From NCBI GenBank assembly GCA_937900985.1, contig CALCGM010000243.1, positions 1 through 23,124 on the forward strand: a stretch of DNA of 23,124 nt, read 5' to 3'. A program made the position numbers and the translations under genes. The DNA comes from an uncultured Planctomycetaceae bacterium. GTDB taxonomy: Bacteria; Planctomycetota; Planctomycetia; Pirellulales; UBA1268. Every line of letters starts with the position of its first letter. Within the stretch, counting starts at the first letter, position 1. The notes beneath the pieces are model-generated. The model was not told where the DNA came from. It searched no databases and saw only the letters and a list, made by a program, of their open reading frames with translations. This document shows, piece by piece, positions 1-8,275 of the stretch.

Positions 1-2595
1 GTAGGCATTGACCATCGTCTGGCGATCCTCCGGCGGCGGCGGCCCGAGCACGGCGATGGCCTGCTCTCGCACAGCGGCGTCGGGAAACCGCCACAGCCGC
101 TCAAGCGTCGCCTGCCCGGCGCTGCCCACCGCCAGACGACCATCGGCGATCGCGGCAAGCAGGAGCTGTGCTCGCGTGGCGGTTGCCGTCGCAGCCGCCA
201 GGGCTCGCGGCCGCACCGCGTCGGCCACCTCGCCAACAGCCTCCACCACCAGGGCGTCGGCCGCCGGCGTTTTCAGTCGGCCCACCGCCTCGACCGCCGC
301 CCCCGCCACCGCGGCGTGCTCGTCGTGGAGGAGCTCTGCGGCCGCCGCAGCCGTTGCCGAATCGAGGCCAGCGAGCGCAAGGCCTCGCGCGGCCGCCGCC
401 CGCTGGGCTGCGGGACGGCCGGCATCGCTGGCCATCCTCACGCAGTCCGCTGCCAGCTGCCGCGACAGCCGCTGCGCGAGCCGGCCTGCGTCACCGCCCG
501 ACGCGAGCGTGCCGCCGACAACCAGGGTCAACGTCTCCAGCAGCTCGGCTGCCCGTAGCGTCGCCTCATCGCTGGCGGCCGCTGCGGCCATCTCCGCAAT
601 GGCGGCCACCGCCGCAGTCAGCTCATGAGGCCTGCCGCCTCGGCCGATCTGGGCAAACAGCTCGGGCATCACCGCCTGAGCCTGTGGCGACGCCAGCACG
701 TCCTGGCTCTTGATCCACTCCGTCGCGATCGCCGCAGCATCCCCGCGATGCATCGAAGAACATGCGGCGATGCGGCACCAGCGATCTGCCCCGTCCCGCT
801 GCAGCAGCAGCGAGAGCATGGCCCGCCGCAGCGTGTCGCTCGCCACGCCGCCAGCAGTGCAGGCCAGCTGCAGCCGCACGTCGATCGCCGGCTCCTCCTG
901 AGCCATCCGCGAGAGTGTTTCTAGAATCGCCGTCCCCGCCGGCGACGGCTCGACACCGCCATCGGCCAGCCGCACGCCCGCTGCCCGCACACAGGCAGCC
1001 GATGCCTGCAGGGCCAGCTGCAGGTCGCCTGGCGTCAGCGAGCCGAGCCCCTCAAGGGTCCAGAGGGCATGCAGTCTGCCGAGCGGCGCGGCCGCCTCGT
1101 CGGCCAGCATCTGCCGAAGTGAATCAGCAGCCGCATCACCGCGGCCCACGAGCAGCCGCTGTGCGGTCTGGCGGTGCCAGGCATTGGGATGGGCCAGCAG
1201 CTGCACGAGTCGCTCGGTCGTTGCATCCCGCAGCGGCGGTGGCAGCGGCCGCTCGGCCGCATCGCTCGCCGTGAGCCGCCACAGCCGCCCGGCCTCGCGG
1301 CCGCTCGTCAGATCGAGGTGCTCCTTGATACCCGGCGGCAGGCTCTTGGGGTGCTCGATCACCTCCCGCTGCATGTCGACGATCCACAGCGCCCCATCGG
1401 GGCCGTTGGCAAACTGCACCGGGCGAAACCAGATATCGCGGGAAGCGATCAGCTCGTGCCCTGCGTCCACCCGCTCAGCCCGCACGCCCGAGCCGTGCGG
1501 CCGCAGTCGCTTGCGGTGCACGAGGTTGCTCCCCACGTCTCCCATCACGAGCATGCCGCGAAGCTCGCCCACCGCATCGCCCCGCACGACCGTGATGCCG
1601 GTCGCGCTGGTGAAATACCCCGCTGGCCGGCCGCCACCTTCCACGATGCCTGGCACGATCCCGCTGGCCCGCAGCCGCGTTCGCAGCACCCGCCACGGCT
1701 CCACCGGGCTGACCCGGAAGACCTCCGCCTGCGGCCCCTCCACGGCGATGCTCTCGCGGCCGGGCGGTGCGGGGTAGTCGGGATTCCGCCCCAGCGAGCG
1801 GTCATCGAGCATGCAGCGGATCGCATGGTCGCTGTTGCTGCAGACATAGCGGTTGCCGCAGTCGTCAAACGACATGCCGTGCTGGCAGCCGCCGGTTTCT
1901 GGTCGCAGGTCGCCCGACCGCGGATCGAAGGAGAAGTCGCGGCCCCGCAGGCTATCCGCCTCGCCGACCGGCTCACCATCCTCCACCCGCCGCACCTCGC
2001 CCCCGCTCGAGCTGGCCGAGCCGTGGATGCGGTTGTCGATCCCCACGCGAAAGGAGTTGAAGAGCCCCTGCACGTTGCCGGTGCCGAAACCGGTGAAGAC
2101 GCGACGTTTTTCATCCGCCCGGCCGTCGCCGTCGGTGTCGCGGAGGAAGAAGATGTCGGGAGCGTCGCCCACAAACACCCCGCCTCCCCAGCAGCAGATC
2201 GCCGTGGGCCAGGCAAACCCCTCAGCAAACACCTCGGCCCGGTCGGGGCGGCCATCGCGATCGTCGTCGAGGAGCAGCCGGATCCGCCCCAGCCGATCCG
2301 CTTCGTTTTCGCTGTAGCCCCGCATTTCGCAGACGAAGAGCCGGCCGTCCTCATCCCAGTCGATCGCCACTGGGCTGGCAAGCATTGGCTCGGCAGCGAC
2401 CAGCTCGAGCGTGAAGCCGTCGGCCACCTCCATCGTGCCCAGGGCGTCGCTCGCCGCCACCGGCGGAATCCGGGGCAGGTCGTTGGCGTAGTCTGCCTCG
2501 GCCGCTGCTGGCTCGGCGGCCACCAGGCTCGGGAGCATCAGGGCCCAGCCCACAACCGCGGCCACGGCCCAGCTCGTCAGCAGCGACCACCTCAC
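1..2595 (-). CDS. PVC-type membrane-bound dehydrogenase with HEAT-like repeats (3' end outside window)
   Basis: The reading frame is open from a GTG at 2595 to the window edge (865 codons, no stop). The product begins with a signal peptide (RWSLLTSW, then a hydrophobic run ending LVAAEP). Residues about 45-400 resemble the N-terminal beta-propeller of planctomycete membrane-bound dehydrogenases (TIGR02604 type): motifs FTLELVAAEP, SPVAIDWDEDGRLFVCEMRGY, LLDDDRDG and RDTDGDGRADEK. Residues about 440-865 are Ala/Leu/Arg-rich HEAT-like helices; HPNAWHRQTAQRLL and LHALWTLEGLG are typical of the family. Relatives end in a c-type haem domain (CxxCH), which would lie beyond base 1 and is not seen. 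The GTG overlaps the stop of the ceramidase-like gene as GTGA, so translation is probably coupled. It is inferred to be a periplasmic sugar- or alcohol-oxidising enzyme; the substrate is unknown. Family call is firm, function is not. Confidence 0.88.
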   Translation of the reverse strand, partial: MRWSLLTSWAVAAVVGWALMLPSLVAAEPAAAEADYANDLPRIPPVAASDALGTMEVADGFTLELVAAEPMLASPVAIDWDEDGRLFVCEMRGYSENEADRLGRIRLLLDDDRDGRPDRAEVFAEGFAWPTAICCWGGGVFVGDAPDIFFLRDTDGDGRADEKRRVFTGFGTGNVQGLFNSFRVGIDNRIHGSASSSGGEVRRVEDGEPVGEADSLRGRDFSFDPRSGDLRPETGGCQHGMSFDDCGNRYVCSNSDHAIRCMLDDRSLGRNPDYPAPPGRESIAVEGPQAEVFRVSPVEPWRVLRTRLRASGIVPGIVEGGGRPAGYFTSATGITVVRGDAVGELRGMLVMGDVGSNLVHRKRLRPHGSGVRAERVDAGHELIASRDIWFRPVQFANGPDGALWIVDMQREVIEHPKSLPPGIKEHLDLTSGREAGRLWRLTASDAAERPLPPPLRDATTERLVQLLAHPNAWHRQTAQRLLVGRGDAAADSLRQMLADEAAAPLGRLHALWTLEGLGSLTPGDLQLALQASAACVRAAGVRLADGGVEPSPAGTAILETLSRMAQEEPAIDVRLQLACTAGGVASDTLRRAMLSLLLQRDGADRWCRIAACSSMHRGDAAAIATEWIKSQDVLASPQAQAVMPELFAQIGRGGRPHELTAAVAAIAEMAAAAASDEATLRAAELLETLTLVVGGTLASGGDAGRLAQRLSRQLAADCVRMASDAGRPAAQRAAAARGLALAGLDSATAAAAAELLHDEHAAVAGAAVEAVGRLKTPAADALVVEAVGEVADAVRPRALAAATATATRAQLLLAAIADGRLAVGSAGQATLERLWRFPDAAVREQAIAVLGPPPPEDRQTMVNAY

Positions 2596-4028
2596 GGCTG
2601 CACCTCCAAGAGCGTTTGCATCGCGGCCGTCAGCGCCTCCTCGGCCTGCGGGCCCACCGACGAGCTCCGCACCTCCACCTCGTAGCCTCCTTGCGCGTAG
2701 GCCTCGGCCGTGCCGATGTAGCCCGGGCCGTAGTCGCCATACGCCGCCATCATCACCTGCAGGTCCGGACGCATCTCCTGCGCGGCCAGCTGATACTCCA
2801 CAAACAGCTCACCCGGCATGTGCAGCATCCGCACATCGCCCATCCGCAGGCAGGTCACATCAATCGGCCGGCCCGACTCCACCCGCGTCAGATAGGCGAG
2901 CGCGTCGGCGTCGTTCATCGTGCCGCGGTCTGCGTTGGCCTTGATAGCAGCGGCCAGCGACGCCCGCTCGAGCTCCTCCCGCACCTCAAGCACCACCGGC
3001 TCGCTCGCCCAGCCGACATCGGCGGCGGTGATCGCCTGCCGGTCGGCGACGGCCTCGTCGTAGCCCGCTCGCATGCCTGCCGCCAGCCGCAGCGCAAAGG
3101 TCACCCGATTGGCAGGCGAGCCGTCGTTGTATTTTCCGGCAGCGACGTTGCCGCCAGCCCCGGTGAAGCAGATGTGCAACGCCGATGGCAGGTCCTGCGT
3201 GCGGAGCAGCCGTGCGATGCCAGGGAAGTCGGGGCCGGGCACGCCGGTGCGGTAGTAGCTCATCGGATGGGTGGCATACGACGTGAGCACCGCAGCGGGC
3301 GTGTCGTCCGACCAGAGCACGAGCGTGGCCACAAACGGATCGATCACCCCCTCGGGCTCCGCCCGCAGGGCCGCGTCACGGGTGGTGCTTGCCCGCCAGC
3401 CGCGAATCTTCCCGTCGTCGCCGATCAGCCTCCGGTTGCTCGCCACCTCCGCAACCGTGCCGCGGCCAAACCCGGCATGCGTCAGCGGCACGGCCTTGGC
3501 GATTCCTTCCTTCACCGCAGCCGCCGTGCGGGCGATCATCTCGCGGGCAAAGTCGCCATCGAAGCGGTCGTAGGTGTCGATGCCCATCGCTGCGAGCAGC
3601 CGCTCGGCGGTGAAGTCGGCCTGCGGGGCATCGTGCTGATGGAGAGCCTGCACGGCCACGCGAACAGGCGACGTTCCTGCCGCCTCGGCCACCGCCTTGC
3701 GGAAGAAATCGTGGGCTCCGTTGCCGATCCCAATCCAGTCGACCGCCACCAGCACAATCGGCTCACCCGCGCCAAGGATCGCGATGCCCCGGCTCCGCAG
3801 CGAGAGGTCGGCTGGCCGGACGACGGTGTCGTAGGCCATGCGGAGGCCAACCGGCGGCGTGGCGTCGACATCAAACGTGGCCAGGCGGAGCGTTTCGGCC
3901 GGCGGATCGGCAGCCAGCACGGTCACGGCCCCCAACGAGATCAGCATCGCGAGCGTTCCCGCGACCATCGCGGCAGATCGCGGTCGCCGCCTCACCCCAC
4001 ACCACCACCGGCCGTCGCTGCCTGCCAT
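2592..4028 (-). CDS. Neutral/alkaline non-lysosomal ceramidase-like secreted hydrolase
   Basis: This 478-residue protein has an Arg-rich n-region (residues 8-17), a hydrophobic stretch (21-39) and a likely cleavage site after VLAA, so it is exported. Features of the neutral ceramidase N-terminal domain (PF04734) appear in order: FDVDATPP (52-59), LHQHDAP (129-135) matching the usual H-x-H-x-x-P zinc site, THP (253-255) for another zinc His, FTGAGGNVA (288-296), PGEL (405-408) with the conserved Glu, and YGPGYIGT (433-440) then GGYE (447-450). It is shorter than full ceramidases (about 650 residues) and lacks their C-terminal domain, as in many planctomycete paralogues. The ATG at 4028 is chosen because GGAGG lies 9 bases upstream. 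Family members cut amide bonds of ceramide-like lipids; activity here is inferred. It is co-transcribed with the overlapping dehydrogenase gene. Confidence 0.88.
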   Translation of the reverse strand: MAGSDGRWWCGVRRRPRSAAMVAGTLAMLISLGAVTVLAADPPAETLRLATFDVDATPPVGLRMAYDTVVRPADLSLRSRGIAILGAGEPIVLVAVDWIGIGNGAHDFFRKAVAEAAGTSPVRVAVQALHQHDAPQADFTAERLLAAMGIDTYDRFDGDFAREMIARTAAAVKEGIAKAVPLTHAGFGRGTVAEVASNRRLIGDDGKIRGWRASTTRDAALRAEPEGVIDPFVATLVLWSDDTPAAVLTSYATHPMSYYRTGVPGPDFPGIARLLRTQDLPSALHICFTGAGGNVAAGKYNDGSPANRVTFALRLAAGMRAGYDEAVADRQAITAADVGWASEPVVLEVREELERASLAAAIKANADRGTMNDADALAYLTRVESGRPIDVTCLRMGDVRMLHMPGELFVEYQLAAQEMRPDLQVMMAAYGDYGPGYIGTAEAYAQGGYEVEVRSSSVGPQAEEALTAAMQTLLEVQP

Positions 4029-4184
4029 GCTTTGCTTCCTCCCGAAAAGATCTCAGCCCCGATCAGCTCCCACCTTCGCTCTAAAGTAGCGGGCCTCGCC
4101 CTGCTCTGAAACATTCTCCCTCCCTCAGCAGTGGCTGCGGGCAGCCGTTCGATATACTTTTCTTCGAGGGAGACCGAAGGAGGC
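4029..4184. promoter_or_regulatory. Divergent promoter region between two sets of exported-protein genes
   Basis: These 156 bases separate leftward and rightward start codons and must hold both promoters. On the + strand TATACT (4153-4158) is a fair -10 candidate about 30 bases before the start; no good -35 is visible. On the - strand TACTTT is a weak -10 candidate with TTTCAG 17 bases upstream. A - strand GGAGG sits just before the ceramidase-like start. No clear operator palindrome was found. The positions are inferred. Confidence 0.45.
4177..4183 (+). promoter_or_regulatory. Ribosome binding site (AAGGAGG) of the DUF1549/DUF1553 gene
   Basis: AAGGAGG is a perfect Shine-Dalgarno core. It lies 1 base before an ATG at 4185 and 4 bases before an ATG at 4188, so it favours 4188 (or the adjacent 4185) over the ATGs at 4131 and 4278. 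Confidence 0.6.
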
Positions 4185-4187
4185 ATG

Positions 4188-6668
4188 ATGCAGACGCGGG
4201 GGCTTCAACGGCGGAGTAGGCCACATCAGCGTGGATCGCAGGCAGTCGGCTGCCGTGCCTACGACAGGCTCGTGTTGATGCGTTGTGCCGTCGCCGTTGC
4301 CGTCGCGTGTTCGACGGGCAGCCTGCAGGCCGCCACTCCGTCGTTCACCCGCGACATCAAGCCGCTGCTCTCCGAGCGGTGCATCCGCTGCCACGGCCCC
4401 GACGCCGATGAGCGGCAGGGCGGCGGCGATGAAGGCCTGCGGCTCGACACGGCCGAGTCCGCCACGGCCGACCTCGGTGGCTATGCCGCGATCGTTCCCG
4501 GCAAGCCCGACGAGAGCGAACTGCTCTCCCGGCTGACAACGGCCGACCCCGACCTGCGGATGCCGCCCCCCGGTGCGGGCCAGGCCTTCACCGACGCTGA
4601 AGTGGCAGCGGTCAGCGAGTGGATTGCTGCAGGGGCCGACTACGAGCCCCACTGGTCGTACGTGCCGCCGGTGCGGCCGCCCCTGCCCGAGGTGGCCGAC
4701 GCCTCCTGGGCCCGCACACCGATCGATCGCTTTGTGCTCGCCCGCCTTGACGCCGAGGGCATCGCCCCCCAGCCGCAGGCCAGCCGTGCGGCGCTCGCTC
4801 GCCGGCTGGCCCTCGACCTGACCGGCCTGCCGATCTCTCCGGAAGCAATCGACGCGTTTGTCGCCGACCCGTCGAGCGATGCCGTCGAGCAGCTCGTCGA
4901 CCGGCTGCTGGCCGATGAAGGCTACGGCGAGCACATGGCCCGGGAGTGGCTCGACCTCGCCCGCTATGCCGACAGCGCCGGCTACGCCGACGACCCGCCC
5001 CGCACGATCTGGGCCTACCGCGACTGGGTGATCCGGGCCTTCGATGCCAACATGCCGTTTGATGAGTTCACCATCAAACAGCTCGCGGGCGACCTGCTTC
5101 CCGAGGCGACGCTCGACGACCGGATCGCCACCGCCTTCCACCGCAACACGCTGACCAACAGCGAAGGCGGCACGATCGACGAAGAGTTTCGCTCGGTGGC
5201 GATTGTCGACCGGGTCAACACCACCCTGAGCACCTGGATGGGCACGACGATCGCCTGCGCCCAGTGCCATACACACAAATACGATCCGATCACGCAGGAA
5301 GAGTTCTTCAAGGTCTACGCGGTCTTCAACAACACCGCCGACGCCGACCGACGCGATGAGGCGCCGTTGGTCGCGGTGCCCTACGAGCCGGTCGACACCA
5401 AGCGGGCTCCGCTGGAGCAGCAGATCGCCGAGATCCAGGCTGGCATTCCGCAGCTGGCGAAGAAGGCTCCCGAGAGCCCGCCTGAGCCTCCTGAGCTGCG
5501 GCCTGCCCGCGAGCTGCTGGAGACGCTTCGCAAGGAGCTCGCTGCCGTGCCGCGGCCCACGGTGCCAGTGCTTGAAGAACTCGCTGACGACAAGCGTCGG
5601 GTGACGAAGCTGCAGTATCGCGGCAACTGGCAGGACCTCGGCCCGGAGGTGAGCGAGGGCGTGCCTGCAGTGCTTGCGACCGCGGCCGTGGCAAACGCCG
5701 ACGAGATCAACCGGCTGGTGCTGGCAAAGTGGCTTGTCGATCCGGCCAACCCGCTGACGGCCCGCGTGGTGGTCAACAGGCTCTGGGAGCGGTTCTTCGG
5801 GATCGGCATTGTGGCCACGAGTGAGGAGTTTGGCAGCCAGGGCGAGCTGCCGAGCCATCCCGAGCTGCTCGACTGGCTGGCTGTGGAGCTCATCGAACGC
5901 AACTGGGATCTCAAGGCGATCATCCGGCTGATCGTCACCAGCAGCGTCTACCGGCAGCAGTCGCAGGCACCCGCTGAGCTTGTGCAGCAAGATCCCGAAA
6001 ATCGCCTGCTCGCCCGCGGGCCGCGTGTGCGGCTCTCGGCCGAGGAGATTCGCGACCAGGCATTGGCCGCGGCGGGCCTGCTCTCGCGAAAGAAGGGCGG
6101 GCCCAGCGTCAATCCACCGCAGCCGAGCCTCGGCCTCTCAGCGGCCTTCGGTGGCGGCATCGACTGGCAGCAGAGCACCGGCGAAGACCGCTACCGCCGC
6201 GGCCTCTACACGACCTGGCGGCGGAGCAATCCCTACCCGTCGATGGCCACCTTCGACGCCCCCAATCGCGAGGTCTGCACGATCCGTCGCCCGAGCACCA
6301 ACACGCCGCTGCAGGCCCTCGTCACGCTCAACGATCCGGTCTACGTCGAGGCGGCCCAGGCGTTGGCCCGACGGATGGTTCGCGAAACCCCGGGCGTGGC
6401 CGGCCAGCCCGGCTGGGGAGAGGCGCGGCGGGGCTTTCGTCTCGTGCTCGGCCGGGAGCCCACCGACGCGGAACTGTCGCGGCTGGTCGCCCTCTACGAG
6501 CAGGCCCGGGCGAGCTTCGAGCAGGCTCCCGACGACGCCAGGGCGATGGCGACCGACCCCTTGGGCCCCCTGCCGGATGATCTCGCTGAGCAGGCGGCAA
6601 GCCTGGCGGCCTGGACGGTGGTCGCCAACGTGATCCTCAACCTCGACGAGGCTTTCATGTGTCCGTGA
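4188..6668 (+). CDS. Secreted planctomycete cytochrome-like protein, PSCyt1-DUF1549-DUF1553
   Basis: An 826-residue exported protein. An N-terminal planctomycete cytochrome c domain (PF07635) shows FTRDIKPLLSERCIRCHG, with the CxxCH haem motif at residues 65-69, and a later MPPPG (about 125) that supplies the usual axial Met. DUF1549 follows from about residue 178 (TPIDRFVLARL) and contains a second haem-type motif, CAQCHTHKYDP (357-361). DUF1553 fills the C-terminal part (NPLTARVVVNRLWERFFG, later RRPSTNTPLQALVTLNDP). The leader is long: an Arg-rich n-region, then a short hydrophobic run AVAVAVA ending at a Cys that could be a lipobox. The protein is shorter than the roughly 1000-residue members that carry a LamG or carbohydrate-binding insert between the DUFs. 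Family members are abundant in Planctomycetota and usually sit next to DUF1501 genes, as here; the biochemical role is not established, and electron transfer linked to carbohydrate or lipid breakdown is inferred. Confidence 0.93.
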   Translation: MQTRGLQRRSRPHQRGSQAVGCRAYDRLVLMRCAVAVAVACSTGSLQAATPSFTRDIKPLLSERCIRCHGPDADERQGGGDEGLRLDTAESATADLGGYAAIVPGKPDESELLSRLTTADPDLRMPPPGAGQAFTDAEVAAVSEWIAAGADYEPHWSYVPPVRPPLPEVADASWARTPIDRFVLARLDAEGIAPQPQASRAALARRLALDLTGLPISPEAIDAFVADPSSDAVEQLVDRLLADEGYGEHMAREWLDLARYADSAGYADDPPRTIWAYRDWVIRAFDANMPFDEFTIKQLAGDLLPEATLDDRIATAFHRNTLTNSEGGTIDEEFRSVAIVDRVNTTLSTWMGTTIACAQCHTHKYDPITQEEFFKVYAVFNNTADADRRDEAPLVAVPYEPVDTKRAPLEQQIAEIQAGIPQLAKKAPESPPEPPELRPARELLETLRKELAAVPRPTVPVLEELADDKRRVTKLQYRGNWQDLGPEVSEGVPAVLATAAVANADEINRLVLAKWLVDPANPLTARVVVNRLWERFFGIGIVATSEEFGSQGELPSHPELLDWLAVELIERNWDLKAIIRLIVTSSVYRQQSQAPAELVQQDPENRLLARGPRVRLSAEEIRDQALAAAGLLSRKKGGPSVNPPQPSLGLSAAFGGGIDWQQSTGEDRYRRGLYTTWRRSNPYPSMATFDAPNREVCTIRRPSTNTPLQALVTLNDPVYVEAAQALARRMVRETPGVAGQPGWGEARRGFRLVLGREPTDAELSRLVALYEQARASFEQAPDDARAMATDPLGPLPDDLAEQAASLAAWTVVANVILNLDEAFMCP

Positions 6669-6733
6669 GCCGGCGCTGCCCCACGACGCATCCGCCTCCT
6701 CAGCCACCCCCCCACCGCACAAGAGACGCCACC

Positions 6734-8191
6734 ATGGACCCTCGCACCGAACACCGTCTGCTCGCCACGCGTCGCCATCTCCTCGGCAGCATGGCCGGCG
6801 GCATCGGGGGGATCGCGCTGGCCGACCTGCTGGGCAGCGGGTCAACCGCCGCGGCCGCCCCGGTGTCGCTGGCCGATCCGATGGCAAGTCGCCTGCCGCC
6901 GCTGCCGGCCAAGGCCACGCGGATGATCGTGATCCATCTCACCGGCTCACCGCCGCACCTCGACCTCTACGACCACAAGCCGGAGCTGGTGAAGCACAGC
7001 GGCGAGGAGTGCCCGGCGTCGACGATTGAGGGCAAGACCTTTGCGTTTACCAGCGGCACGCCCAAGCTCCTCGGCACGCCCCGCTCCTGGGTGCGGTGCG
7101 GCGAGAGCGGCATGGAGCTCTCCGACGCGATTCCTAACCTGCACCGCGTTGCCGATCGCCTCTGCCTGATCCGCAGCATGCACACCGACCAGTTCAACCA
7201 CGCCCCAGCCGAGCTGCTCGTCTACACCGGCAGCCCGCGGGCTGGCCGGCCGAGCCTCGGCAGCTGGGTGACCTACGGCCTGGGCAGTGAAAACGCCAAC
7301 CTGCCCGGTTTTGTGACGCTGATCTCCTCGGGCGTGCAGCCCAACGGCGGCACGGCGAGCTTTGGCTCGGGCTTTCTGCCGAGCGTGTATCAGGGTGTGC
7401 AGTGTCGCTCGAAAGGCGATCCCGTCCTCTACGTCTCAGACCCAGCAGGCATGAGCCGGCAGATGCGGCGGACGAGCCTCGATGCCCTCCGCGACCTCAA
7501 CCAGCTGCAGGCAGAAGCCCTCGGCGACCCGGAAACGCTCACCCGTATTGCCCAATACGAGCTCGCCTTCCGGATGCAGGCGAGCGTGCCGGAGGTGATG
7601 GACATCTCCAAGGAGTCGCCGGAAACCCTCGAGGCCTACGGAGCCCAGCCGGGGCAGACGAGCCTGGCCAACAACTGCCTGCTTGCCCGGCGGCTGGTGG
7701 AAGAGGGCGTGCGGTTTGTGCACCTCTTCGACTGGGGCTGGGACTTCCACGGCACCGGCCCGCAGGAAGACATCCGCGACGGGCTGACGACAAAGGCAGC
7801 TACCTTCGACAAGCCGGCCGCCGCGTTGATCGAAGATCTTGAGCAGCGGGGGCTGCTCGATGAAACGCTGATTCTCTGCACCGGTGAGTTTGGCCGCACG
7901 CCTTTTCGCGAGGGCCGCACCGCCGGCGGCGGCATCCTCGGCCGCGACCACTACCCCGACTGCTACTCGATCTGGATGGCCGGCGGCGGCGTGAAGGGGG
8001 GCCACGTGCATGGGTCGAGCGACGACCTGGGCTTTCAGGTGGCCGAGGGGGGCGTGCACATCCACGACCTGCAGGCCACGATGCTGCACCTGCTCGGCTT
8101 CGACCACACCAAGCTCACCTACCGCTTCCAGGGCCGCGACTTCCGCCTCACGGACGTGCATGGCGAGGTCGTGCGAGAGGTCCTCGCCTGA
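6734..8191 (+). CDS. DUF1501 family protein with Tat-type signal
   Basis: 485 residues from ATG 6734, preferred over 6659 because MDPRTEHRLLATRRHLLG is the normal start of this family and the earlier Pro-rich stretch is not conserved-looking. TRRHLLG followed by Gly/Ala-rich residues resembles a twin-arginine signal. DUF1501 (PF07394), a distant relative of the alkaline phosphatase/sulfatase fold, is recognised by LTGSPPHLDLYDHKPEL, the region RSMHTDQFNHAPAELL, FDWGWDFHG, CTGEFGRTPF and GRDHYPDCYS. It lies 65 bases behind the DUF1549/DUF1553 gene on the same strand, the standard planctomycete pairing, so the two are probably one operon. No phosphatase or sulfatase activity has been shown for the family as far as I know. 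The family assignment is secure, the function open. Confidence 0.94.
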   Translation: MDPRTEHRLLATRRHLLGSMAGGIGGIALADLLGSGSTAAAAPVSLADPMASRLPPLPAKATRMIVIHLTGSPPHLDLYDHKPELVKHSGEECPASTIEGKTFAFTSGTPKLLGTPRSWVRCGESGMELSDAIPNLHRVADRLCLIRSMHTDQFNHAPAELLVYTGSPRAGRPSLGSWVTYGLGSENANLPGFVTLISSGVQPNGGTASFGSGFLPSVYQGVQCRSKGDPVLYVSDPAGMSRQMRRTSLDALRDLNQLQAEALGDPETLTRIAQYELAFRMQASVPEVMDISKESPETLEAYGAQPGQTSLANNCLLARRLVEEGVRFVHLFDWGWDFHGTGPQEDIRDGLTTKAATFDKPAAALIEDLEQRGLLDETLILCTGEFGRTPFREGRTAGGGILGRDHYPDCYSIWMAGGGVKGGHVHGSSDDLGFQVAEGGVHIHDLQATMLHLLGFDHTKLTYRFQGRDFRLTDVHGEVVREVLA

Positions 8192-8275
8192 TCGCCCTGC
8201 CTTCCGCTCGGTGCGGCTCACCTCGTCGGCTGATGCCATTGTTCTTTGTTGCTTCACCATTTCCCGGAGTTTTTC

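Noticed and set aside
1174..4109. Two long + strand frames (503 and 497 codons) opposite the dehydrogenase and ceramidase-like genes
   Set aside because: Both mirror real genes on the - strand and their peptides show no domain or signal sequence.
4131..4187. Upstream ATG at 4131 as start of the DUF1549/DUF1553 gene
   Set aside because: It would put the perfect AAGGAGG inside the coding region and precede the leader with an unrelated stretch; the likely -10 also lies downstream of it.
4125..5990. Long - strand open frame (621 codons) opposite the DUF1549/DUF1553 gene
   Set aside because: It is antisense to a gene with clear domains, its peptide is rich in Arg/Gly/His/Val without motifs, and high third-position GC produces such open frames.
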